From: JACQGD01 sp045628725
GTDB lineage: Bacteria; Patescibacteriota; Saccharimonadia; Saccharimonadales; Saccharimonadaceae
Direction: 5' to 3'
Length of the DNA stretch: 23,501 bases
NCBI GenBank assembly: GCA_045628725.1
Contig: JAZQPT010000009.1
Span: 1-23,501, forward strand
The notes beneath the pieces were generated by a model. It saw only the letters and a program-made list of their open reading frames with translations, searched no databases and was not told the origin of the DNA. Below are positions 16,045-22,079 of this stretch, piece by piece. How positions within the stretch are numbered: position 1 is the first letter of the stretch; every line of letters starts with the position of its first letter. Position numbers and translations under genes: made by a program.

Positions 16045-16758
16045 ATGAAAATCGAAACACTTTTACAGGACTACCGGCCAAGTAGCGAGGCTGTCGATAC
16101 GCTGCAATCAGTAAGTATCGTGCTTTTAGTAGGTATTGTTTCAGCTGGAAAAGACACGATACAAGGGAAATTATTAGAGAAGAACGACTATACGAGTATA
16201 GTGACGTGTACGACTCGTCAGCCCCGTGAGAATAACGGCGTTCTTGAGCAAGACGGCGTCGATTACCACTATCTGACACTTGAGCAGATGACTGATAATA
16301 TTACAAACCATCGCATGATCGAAGTGAATAAGTTCGGCGATAATTTTTACGGTACTCACGTAAACGAGTTTAAAAAGGCCAGTCAAACTAACAAAATCGT
16401 GCTAGGAGATATAGATGTTAACGGGATTGCGGCATTTCGTAAACTTGCACCCGATGCTGTTACGGCATTATTTATTGTTCCACCAACTTACGAGGCTTGG
16501 CAGAGTCGGCTAGAGAAGCGATATAGTTCCCGAGAGGTGTTCAATGTAGAGTGGAAAAAACGCCGCGATCTGACAATCAACGAACTACGTCATGCGCTTG
16601 AAGTGCCATATTACCACTTTATAATTAACGATGACCTTGACCGAGCAGTCAGAGTTATTGATGAAATAGCGCATCGCGGTGACGCGTTTAATCGCCATGA
16701 TGACGAAGCCCGACTTGCGGCAAGAGATTTACTCGACGCGATTACTAACGCTGGGTAG
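16045..16758 (+). CDS. Guanylate-kinase-like P-loop protein, 237 aa
   Basis: The P-loop is at residues 30-38 (GIVSAGKDT), followed by TCTTRQPRENNGVLEQDGVDYHYL (54-77), the GMP-binding pattern of guanylate kinases, and IVLGDIDVNGIAAFRKL as the Walker-B-like strand. The P-loop has Asp where guanylate kinases have Ser/Thr before the T (GKST to GKDT). There are N-terminal (about 20 residues) and C-terminal (about 30 residues) extensions beyond the usual ~205. It could phosphorylate GMP or be a divergent nucleoside/nucleotide kinase; the altered loop leaves this open. A -10 box 8 bp before the ATG suggests a leaderless mRNA. Its end overlaps the convergent surface-protein gene by 14 bp. Confidence 0.75.
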   Translation: MKIETLLQDYRPSSEAVDTLQSVSIVLLVGIVSAGKDTIQGKLLEKNDYTSIVTCTTRQPRENNGVLEQDGVDYHYLTLEQMTDNITNHRMIEVNKFGDNFYGTHVNEFKKASQTNKIVLGDIDVNGIAAFRKLAPDAVTALFIVPPTYEAWQSRLEKRYSSREVFNVEWKKRRDLTINELRHALEVPYYHFIINDDLDRAVRVIDEIAHRGDAFNRHDDEARLAARDLLDAITNAG

Positions 16759-17014
16759 TCGCGCGTTTTCTGCGAATCATCGCAATACTTGCAGCGGTGA
16801 CGATGACGATAGTAATAATGAGGGGAAGTAGTACGCTAAATGCACCCGTGGTGACGAGGCCGAAAAATTCACCTGTATTTGGCGCGCCAATAGTATCGGT
16901 CTGCGTGGTGTCAGTTGATGTTGTGTTGGCACAGGTGTTGTATGCACCTGCTCCGTAGGCACTAACGTTGGAGTCTGAGCAATTATAGTTTTGTGCTATC
17001 AAAATTCTATCCAT
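16745..17014 (-). CDS. Small surface-protein-like gene with APNTG-TM-RRKR tail
   Basis: 89 residues starting MDRILIAQNYNCSDSNVSAY. A Thr/Ser/Asn-rich region precedes APNTG (44-48), a membrane helix (about 58-80) and RRKR (81-84). That order is the layout of a sortase sorting signal (LPxTG-like motif, helix, basic end), and similar (x)PxTG tails are seen in Saccharibacteria proteins. No N-terminal signal peptide is visible and an in-frame stop lies shortly upstream, so export is unexplained; it may use the C-terminal helix itself. AAGG lies about 8 nt before the ATG. It is divergent from tatA and convergent with the kinase-like gene. Whether a sortase processes it is not known. Confidence 0.65.
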   Translation of the reverse strand: MDRILIAQNYNCSDSNVSAYGAGAYNTCANTTSTDTTQTDTIGAPNTGEFFGLVTTGAFSVLLPLIITIVIVTAASIAMIRRKRATTQR

Positions 17015-17084
17015 AGTTTTGCCTTCGCACCTCTCTATTCTCTTGCTATCTTACCATAAACACGATATTATTAAACTAGTTTTA

Positions 17085-17090
17085 TATAAT
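17085..17090 (+). promoter_or_regulatory. -10 box of tatA-tatC
   Basis: Consensus TATAAT 16 bp before the tatA ATG; GTGAGG between them supplies a ribosome site. No good -35 is seen. Confidence 0.5.
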
Positions 17091-17106
17091 GTGAGTGAGG
17101 AAAAAC

Positions 17107-17304
17107 ATGCCTACTTTAGGACCAATGGAATTAGTAATTATATTCTTAGTGATTTTGTTATTATTTGGAGGTCGTAAACTTCCTGAGCTAGCCCGCAGTA
17201 TCGGTGATTCAATGAAAGAGCTCCGTAAAGGGATGAACGATGAAAAAACAGCAGGAAAAAAAGACACGAAACCAACAGCTGACAGCGAAACAAAGCAGTC
17301 ATAG
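17107..17304 (+). CDS. tatA: Sec-independent protein translocase TatA
   Basis: 65 residues with the full family pattern: MPTLGPMELVIIFLVILLLFGG (membrane helix 7-20), the hinge FGGRKLPELA, amphipathic helix RSIGDSMKELRKGM, and a charged tail. TatA multimers form the pore through which folded proteins cross the membrane. The ATG at 17107 was chosen over a GTG at 17095 because family members begin with this short segment and GAGG lies just before it. Its last ~65 nt overlap the start of tatC. No separate tatB is present, as in gram-positive TatAC systems. Confidence 0.95.
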   Translation: MPTLGPMELVIIFLVILLLFGGRKLPELARSIGDSMKELRKGMNDEKTAGKKDTKPTADSETKQS

Positions 17305-18367
17305 TTCTCGTAGTGGCGACGTCACCGACGGGCAACTGACCTTTATTGAGCATTTCTACGAATTACGCAGCCGTTTATTTTGGGTTGTTACTTCACTTAT
17401 CCTTGCTTCGGCAGTGGGATTTCACTTTAAAGATTATCTTGTTAAGTTTGTCGTCGCACCTCTTGGCGGAGAAAAGCTTGTCTATTTAACACCGGGAGGT
17501 GGATTTAGCTTTATCTTTACGGTGTGTCTCTATTTTGGTGCACTGTTAACCATTCCTGTCATTGTCTATCATATCTATAGATTCCTGCAGCCTGTGCTCG
17601 GAAAGACTTCCAGGCGGTTAGTTGTCGCTATTGTGTTTATGTCGTGCGTACTCGCAGCTAGCGGGGCAGTATTTGGTTATATGGCCGCAATTCCTGCTGC
17701 GATTAACTTTTTGATGACATTTGCAGGTGATGCCGTATCTCCAAGTCTTACAGCGGAGTCATATTTGGGATTTGTCGTTGCGTACATGTTAGGGTTAGCT
17801 GCTTTATTCCAGTTGCCACTGCTACTCTTTATATTTGATCACGTTAAACCTTTTCCTCCAGGTGCACTTTTGTCTTCGCAGCGATTTGTAATTGTCGGTG
17901 CGATTATTGCAGCGGCGATAATTACGCCAACCCCAGATATCGTCAATCAACTTATTATCGCCGTACCGATTATTGTTATTTACCAACTCGGTGCGGTAGC
18001 GATATATATTCGTCGTACACTACGCCAGCGATCAAAATCGCATGTACCTTCTGCTAAAAATGTTTCAACTGAGTCGTCCGTAGATAATGCAAAGCCTGTA
18101 TTGTCGCCAACTCACGCTACTACTGTCCGCAGTGTAGCACCGTCAGTAGCGGTACCTCCGATTACTCCTGCTCCAGCGCCGCGCCGACGCAGCATGGACG
18201 GGGTTACTCGTTCAGTCGCTCGTACGACACTCGCTGTACAAAATCGAAATACGACTGCCGTGCAACGTTCATCGGCAATGCGAAGTAGTGTTTCTCAGAA
18301 AAGCATCGATCCAGTATTGCCGCGTCGTCCCCTCCGCACGACAGACGGATTTTCGACGGCGTCATGA
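17240..18367 (+). CDS. tatC: Sec-independent protein translocase TatC with long disordered tail
   Basis: 375 residues. After a ~30-residue polar N-terminus comes the TatC signature F35-I-E-H-F-Y-E-L-R-S-R, then six membrane helices to about residue 257, with the conserved FGALLTIPVIVYHIYRFLQP segment, TAESYL, and IITPTPDIVNQLIIAVPIIVIYQLG. TatC is the receptor for twin-arginine signals. From ~262 to 375 there is a Pro/Ser/Thr/Arg-rich, apparently disordered cytosolic tail that doubles the usual soluble part (family ~250 residues). Its ATG at 17240 lies 65 nt inside tatA and has AAAGGG upstream, so translation is probably coupled; no other in-frame ATG precedes the signature. Confidence 0.95.
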   Translation: MKKQQEKKTRNQQLTAKQSSHSSRSGDVTDGQLTFIEHFYELRSRLFWVVTSLILASAVGFHFKDYLVKFVVAPLGGEKLVYLTPGGGFSFIFTVCLYFGALLTIPVIVYHIYRFLQPVLGKTSRRLVVAIVFMSCVLAASGAVFGYMAAIPAAINFLMTFAGDAVSPSLTAESYLGFVVAYMLGLAALFQLPLLLFIFDHVKPFPPGALLSSQRFVIVGAIIAAAIITPTPDIVNQLIIAVPIIVIYQLGAVAIYIRRTLRQRSKSHVPSAKNVSTESSVDNAKPVLSPTHATTVRSVAPSVAVPPITPAPAPRRRSMDGVTRSVARTTLAVQNRNTTAVQRSSAMRSSVSQKSIDPVLPRRPLRTTDGFSTAS

Positions 18368-18372
18368 AATAA

Positions 18373-18402
18373 TTGACACCATAAGCGTAGTGGTGTTATA
18401 TA
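18373..18402 (+). promoter_or_regulatory. Promoter with internal inverted repeat, upstream of the Tat-signal-like gene
   Basis: A consensus TTGACA (18373-18378) with 18-bp spacer to TATATA (18397-18402). ACACCA-N9-TGGTGT (18376-18396) fills the spacer and could be an operator, or a weak hairpin at the end of tatC. Confidence 0.45.
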
Positions 18403-18437
18403 GGTATACAGCGAAATAAAATAAAAAGGTGAATATC

Positions 18438-18656
18438 ATGGCCATCAAAAAAGAGCTACGCGTATTGCTAGATAAAAAAATGGATCGAAAAGACTTCTTA
18501 AAGCATGTCGGTATTGGTGTTGCTGCTATTACAGGTGTCTCTGCGCTTGCCAAGGCATTTATTCCTACCTCGCAGCAAACTATTGCTCAGTCTCAGACAC
18601 CGGCACGTAGCGATTCATACGGTGGATCAGCCTACGGCGGCGCTAAAACGAGCTAA
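18438..18656 (+). CDS. Small protein with Tat-like signal (RKDFLK), 72 aa
   Basis: The product begins MAIKKELRVLLDKKMDRKDF. Residues ~15-37 read MDRKDFLKHVGIGVAAITGVSAL: a basic pair (R-K in place of R-R), FLK, then a mildly hydrophobic helix, the layout of a twin-arginine signal. The remainder is a short Ser/Gln/Gly/Tyr-rich tail (RSDSYGGSAYGGAKTS). AAGGTG lies 7 nt before the ATG at 18438. It directly follows tatC, which supports an exported or membrane-tethered Tat client; the tail is too short for a folded domain, so it may be a membrane-anchored peptide. RK instead of RR is a weaker signal. Its stop overlaps the next ATG (TAATG). Confidence 0.65.
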   Translation: MAIKKELRVLLDKKMDRKDFLKHVGIGVAAITGVSALAKAFIPTSQQTIAQSQTPARSDSYGGSAYGGAKTS

Positions 18657-18745
18657 TGAAATACTACTTGCTAGCGGTTGCGGTTGTTTTTCTTGTGGCG
18701 ATGATTATTCGTCTTGTACTGCCTGACAAGCCGTCAGATAACTAA
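18656..18745 (+). CDS. Single-helix membrane microprotein, 29 aa
   Basis: The frame starts at a TAATG junction with the previous stop. The product (MKYYLLAVAVVFLVAMIIRL...) is one membrane helix at residues 3-22 followed by VLPDKPSDN. It is coupled to the Tat-signal-like gene and may form a pair with it. Its stop overlaps the stop of the convergent helical gene. No family is recognised; size and coupling are the evidence. Confidence 0.55.
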   Translation: MKYYLLAVAVVFLVAMIIRLVLPDKPSDN

Positions 18746-18966
18746 TTCTTAAGAGATTTGACAACGTCATCAACAGTAGACGATGCGGTCTGCTGTACTG
18801 TAGTAACGCTATCTGACACATCACTAACAACTGTGTTTGTGATGGTCTTCCCTTGCGTTATAGCGTCGACAACAGACGATGTTACTTCTTGTTTGACACC
18901 ATCAATTTGATCACTAAATTCTTTGACTTCACCAAGGAAGCCGCCTAGGTCGCTAAGAAAACTCAT
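18742..18966 (-). CDS. Small helical protein divergent from hrcA, 74 aa
   Basis: The product starts MSFLSDLGGFLGEVKEFSDQ and is Val/Ser/Thr/Asp-rich, with amphipathic repeats (VTSSVVDAITQGKTITNTVVSDVSDSVTTVQQTASSTVDDVVKSL) suggesting a long amphipathic helix or coiled coil. There is no membrane helix. The ATG at 18966 has TATACT 6 bp upstream with a TTGAAC -35 at 17 bp, so the mRNA is leaderless; a longer frame to 19032 would cross the promoter. The CIRCE element sits just behind this promoter. A stress-related role is inferred only from that context. Confidence 0.65.
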   Translation of the reverse strand: MSFLSDLGGFLGEVKEFSDQIDGVKQEVTSSVVDAITQGKTITNTVVSDVSDSVTTVQQTASSTVDDVVKSLKN

Positions 18967-18972
18967 ATACCA

Positions 18973-19001
18973 AGTATAACTTTTATGGCTATGAAGTTCA
19001 A
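18973..19001 (-). promoter_or_regulatory. Promoter of the 74-aa helical gene
   Basis: Minus-strand TTGAAC (19001-18996), 17-bp spacer, TATACT (18978-18973), 6 bp before the ATG. The -35 is 5 bp from the CIRCE element. Confidence 0.65.
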
Positions 19002-19005
19002 ACGT

Positions 19006-19032
19006 TTGGCACTCTAGTTGATTGAGTGCCAA
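19006..19032. promoter_or_regulatory. CIRCE element (HrcA operator)
   Basis: TTGGCACTC-N9-GAGTGCCAA, a perfect 9-9-9 inverted repeat matching the CIRCE consensus TTAGCACTC-N9-GAGTGCTAA except for a compensated A-to-G/T-to-C pair. It covers the -35 (TTGATT, 19018-19023) of the hrcA promoter, so HrcA would repress its own operon. Confidence 0.95.
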
Positions 19033-19046
19033 AAACTTGCTATACT
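19018..19046 (+). promoter_or_regulatory. Promoter of hrcA-grpE
   Basis: TTGATT inside the CIRCE, 17-bp spacer, TGC-extended TATACT (19041-19046), 6 bp before the hrcA ATG. The transcript is expected to be leaderless. Confidence 0.75.
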
Positions 19047-19052
19047 AAGGGT

Positions 19053-19760
19053 ATGACCGACCGTCAAATCCAAATATTGGCCGCTATTATCGAACAGTAC
19101 GCTGAAATCGCTGTACCTGTGGGAAGTGTGACAATGGCAAAATTATTTGGTGTGTCGAGTGCGACAATTCGGAGCGAAATGGCACGACTAGAAGAAATGG
19201 GTTTGATTCGACAGCCGCATACCAGTGCTGGCCGCATACCGACCGACCAGGGATACAGATTGTACGTTAACACATTAACCGAGGCGGCAATTCATATGCC
19301 ACCGGTCCTCGATCGCTGTACGAGGGCGATTGAGGCGAGAGTGAACACACATGGAGACAGGGCTGATCGTGCAATCCGGAGCGCAGTCGACAGTTTAGTG
19401 GACTTAACGCAGAATCTGGGGCTGGCGACAATCGGCGACCAGTTGTATATGAACGGTATTGGCAATTTATTCAGTCAGCCAGAATTTTTGCAGGCAAATC
19501 ATGCGCAGGGTATGGCACGTTTATTAGATAATCTAGAGCCATGGCTCCGCGAGGTAGCGCCGAACGAACCTTTGAATGTTTTTATTGGTTCAGAAAATCC
19601 TATCGGCAAAACGAGTGGCGCAACGTTAATAATCAGCCGTTTTCGCTCGCCGTATAGCGATCGGAGTTACATAGGAGTGCTGGGGCCAACGCGGCAAAGC
19701 TATGGAAAAGTCATGCGCCTTGTACGTCACGCTGGTGCAATGCTCGAAGAGGTGCTGTAG
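19053..19760 (+). CDS. hrcA: Heat-inducible transcription repressor HrcA, short form
   Basis: The product starts MTDRQIQILAAIIEQYAEIA; residues 1-72 are the winged-helix domain with SSATIRSEMARLEEMGLIRQPHTSAGRIPTDQGYRLYV, the HrcA signature. The C-terminal part keeps FSQPEFLQ and SYIGVLGPTRQSYGKVMRLV. At 235 residues it is about 100 shorter than usual (~340), with a reduced central GAF-like/dimerisation region. A frame extension upstream to 19026 would run through the CIRCE and the -10 box and was rejected. It represses the heat-shock genes at the adjacent CIRCE; in many bacteria GroEL helps it bind. It is followed by grpE at 58 bp. Confidence 0.93.
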   Translation: MTDRQIQILAAIIEQYAEIAVPVGSVTMAKLFGVSSATIRSEMARLEEMGLIRQPHTSAGRIPTDQGYRLYVNTLTEAAIHMPPVLDRCTRAIEARVNTHGDRADRAIRSAVDSLVDLTQNLGLATIGDQLYMNGIGNLFSQPEFLQANHAQGMARLLDNLEPWLREVAPNEPLNVFIGSENPIGKTSGATLIISRFRSPYSDRSYIGVLGPTRQSYGKVMRLVRHAGAMLEEVL

Positions 19761-19818
19761 TAAACGTGATTAACACCGTAATTATTGATTTAGTAAAAGA
19801 ATAGGGGAGGATGGTTAT

Positions 19819-20283
19819 ATGGTAAAAAGTAAGAAACAAGACGAACTAGAGCAACAACTTGCTGAAGTTACAGCTGATTTGCAGCGAACTCGCGCTGATT
19901 TTGAGAATTATCGTAAACGTATGGATGTCGAGAAAGCAGCGGCACGTACGAGCGGACAATCCGCAGCGATCATAAAGTTACTACCCGTTATCGACAACAT
20001 CGAACGAGCAGTTGCGTATACACCTGACGAGTTAAAAGATAACAAATGGGCGATGGGTGTCGCAGGATTGGTGAAGAATCTTGAAAAATCCCTTGATTCG
20101 CTTAATTTGAAGCGTATCGATGCAAGTGTTGGAACTGAATTTAATCCAGAACTTCACGAAGCTATTCAGTTTGACGAGACTGCCGAGGGTGATAAAGAAG
20201 TTATCGCAGAAGAGCTACAGGCAGGCTATACACTAAGCGGTCAACCGATTCGACACGCTATGGTCAAAGTCACGCGTCAGTAA
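19819..20283 (+). CDS. grpE: GrpE nucleotide exchange factor
   Basis: 154 residues. A coiled-coil start (KQDELEQQLAEVTADLQRTRADFENYRKR), then the four-helix segment AAIIKLLPVIDNIERAV and GLVKNLEKSLDSLNLKRID, and the beta domain with TEFNPELHEAIQFDET..DKEVIAEELQAGYTLSGQPIRHAMVKV all match GrpE. It releases ADP from DnaK. GGGGAGG lies about 9 nt before the ATG, showing that internal operon genes use ribosome sites while first genes are leaderless. Usually dnaK and dnaJ follow; here the operon ends and an unrelated exporter begins, so they must lie elsewhere. Confidence 0.97.
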   Translation: MVKSKKQDELEQQLAEVTADLQRTRADFENYRKRMDVEKAAARTSGQSAAIIKLLPVIDNIERAVAYTPDELKDNKWAMGVAGLVKNLEKSLDSLNLKRIDASVGTEFNPELHEAIQFDETAEGDKEVIAEELQAGYTLSGQPIRHAMVKVTRQ

Positions 20284-20287
20284 ATCA

Positions 20288-20296
20288 TGGTATAAT
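20288..20296 (+). promoter_or_regulatory. Extended -10 promoter of the ABC exporter
   Basis: TGG plus consensus TATAAT (20291-20296), starting 7 bp from the grpE stop, with GAGGAG at 20308-20313 before the ATG at 20320. No -35 match is seen, as expected for extended -10 promoters. Confidence 0.55.
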
Positions 20297-20319
20297 CTAC
20301 CTCATAAGAGGAGATTATT

Positions 20320-21276
20320 ATGGCAAAGACTGACTACGTTATTCAGGCAAAAGGATTAAAAAAATCCTATGGAAAAACAAAAGTCTTAAAAGGTATATCT
20401 CTTGACGTTGAACGTGGAACCATGCTCGCACTGCTTGGACCAAATGGTGCAGGTAAAACGACGACCGTACGCATCCTTAGCACGCTATTGAGTTACGGCG
20501 CCGGCACCGTTACGGTTGCTGGTTTTGATGTTAAATCAGATGCCGACAAAGTACGAAGTGTCATCGGTCTAACGGGGCAATCTGCTGCCGTTGACGAACT
20601 GCTAACGGGCCGTGAAAATCTGATTATGATGGGTCGTTTATACCACCTGACAAAGGGTAGTGCGACGAATCGGGCTGAAGAACTGCTAAAAGAATTTGAT
20701 TTAGTTGCAGCAGCATCGCGACCAGTAAAAACATATTCCGGCGGAATGCGCCGCCGTCTTGATTTGGCGGTTAGTTTGATTGCCACACCTCCTATTATCT
20801 TTCTCGATGAACCAACAACAGGGTTAGACCCTCGATCGCGTATCGCAATGTGGGAAATCATCGAAAAGCTAAAAGCAGACGGGGCAACGATACTTTTGAC
20901 GACGCAGTATCTAGAAGAAGCTGATCAGCTGGCGGATAAAATAATGGTCATTGATGACGGCAAGGTGATTGCCGAGGGGACGGCGAAGGATCTAAAGTCT
21001 AAAGTTGGTAAAGACCGTTTGGAACTGACGTTTGCAAGTAATACGACCTATAAACAGGCAGTCAAAGTACTTGGCAAATCGATTCAGGAAAGTGATGACG
21101 ATGAAAAGTCGGTGACGGTAATCCTGAAAGATACCAATACGGATGTGCGCAAAGTACTCGATATCTTGCAAAAAGAAAAGCTCAAATTTGACGCTATGGC
21201 AGTACACAAACCAACACTCGACGATGTGTTCTTGGCGTTGACAGGTGAACAAGCTAAAGACACGGAGGAGGAATAA
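20320..21276 (+). CDS. ABC transporter ATP-binding protein, DrrA-like
   Basis: 318 residues. Walker A GPNGAGKT (40-47), Q87 in the Q-loop, signature YSGGMRRR (139-146), Walker B IIFLDEPTTGLDP (159-171). The switch histidine is Gln (TTQYLEEAD, 194-202), as in DrrA/daunorubicin-resistance ATPases. The C-terminal ~90 residues form the accessory domain typical of this group. It powers the permease encoded next; the substrate is unknown, and drug, lipid or toxin export are all possible. GAGGAG precedes the ATG. Confidence 0.95.
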   Translation: MAKTDYVIQAKGLKKSYGKTKVLKGISLDVERGTMLALLGPNGAGKTTTVRILSTLLSYGAGTVTVAGFDVKSDADKVRSVIGLTGQSAAVDELLTGRENLIMMGRLYHLTKGSATNRAEELLKEFDLVAAASRPVKTYSGGMRRRLDLAVSLIATPPIIFLDEPTTGLDPRSRIAMWEIIEKLKADGATILLTTQYLEEADQLADKIMVIDDGKVIAEGTAKDLKSKVGKDRLELTFASNTTYKQAVKVLGKSIQESDDDEKSVTVILKDTNTDVRKVLDILQKEKLKFDAMAVHKPTLDDVFLALTGEQAKDTEEE

Positions 21277-21277
21277 T

Positions 21278-22078
21278 ATGGCCGTTGAATTAGAATTTGA
21301 GAAAAAACCGCAAATAGCACTCACGCTAATGGATTCATTGATCATGATCCGCCGCAGCAGCACGCATATTATCCGTAACACCGATCAGTTACTGGGAACA
21401 TTCGTACAGCCGATTATGTTCCTTGTGCTGTTTACAGCAGTATTCGGCGGAGCGATTGCAACGGGTGGCGGCAGCTATACGAACTTTTTGATGGCGGGTA
21501 TTATTGTGCAGACGATTGCATTTGGTTCGACCACGACGGCAATTGCCATCTGTAATGATTTGCAGCGAGGCATTGTCGATCGTTTTCGTAGTTTGCCAAT
21601 GTCGAACCTAGCCGTGTTGAACGGGCATGTCGTGTCAGATTTATTCCGTAATGGGATTTCGACGATTGTTATGATCGTTGCAGGGCTGGTTATTGGGTTT
21701 CGCCCAACGGCAAATTTCGGGGAATGGCTGACGTTTATTGGGTTAGTGATACTATTTACGTTGGCTATTTCGTGGTTGTCTGCCATCGTGGGGCTACTTG
21801 CCAAGAGTGTCGAGGGAGTGCAGTGGATGACATTTGTCGTTATAATGCCGTTGACATTTGCCAGTACCGCATTTGTACCGGCGGACCAGATGACGGAATG
21901 GCTACGCCCGTTTGCCGCTAATCAGCCAGTGAGTCAGATGGTCGACGCTGTGCGCGGTTTGCTTGTTGGCACGCCAATGGGCAATTCTGTTATGTGGTCT
22001 ATCATGTGGAGTATTGGTATTTTAGTTGTATCGGTACCGCTTGCTGCGTGGTTGTTTAAACGTAAAACGAATCAGTAA
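21278..22078 (+). CDS. ABC-2 type permease, DrrB-like
   Basis: 266 residues, starting MAVELEFEKKPQIALTLMDS, with six probable membrane helices. An N-terminal cytosolic segment is followed by NTDQLLGTFVQPIMFLVLFTAVFGGAI (first helix), the cytosolic loop DLQRGIVDRFRSLPMSNLAVLNGHVVSDLFRN typical of ABC-2 permeases for coupling to the ATPase, and the ITFASTAFVPADQMTEWLRPFAANQPVSQMVDAVRGL motif. The ATG at 21278 was chosen over an in-frame start at 21245 because GGAGGAGG lies just before it. It follows the ATPase stop by 1 bp. The next gene is convergent with only 1 bp between stops and no terminator. Confidence 0.93.
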   Translation: MAVELEFEKKPQIALTLMDSLIMIRRSSTHIIRNTDQLLGTFVQPIMFLVLFTAVFGGAIATGGGSYTNFLMAGIIVQTIAFGSTTTAIAICNDLQRGIVDRFRSLPMSNLAVLNGHVVSDLFRNGISTIVMIVAGLVIGFRPTANFGEWLTFIGLVILFTLAISWLSAIVGLLAKSVEGVQWMTFVVIMPLTFASTAFVPADQMTEWLRPFAANQPVSQMVDAVRGLLVGTPMGNSVMWSIMWSIGILVVSVPLAAWLFKRKTNQ

Positions 22079-22079
22079 C

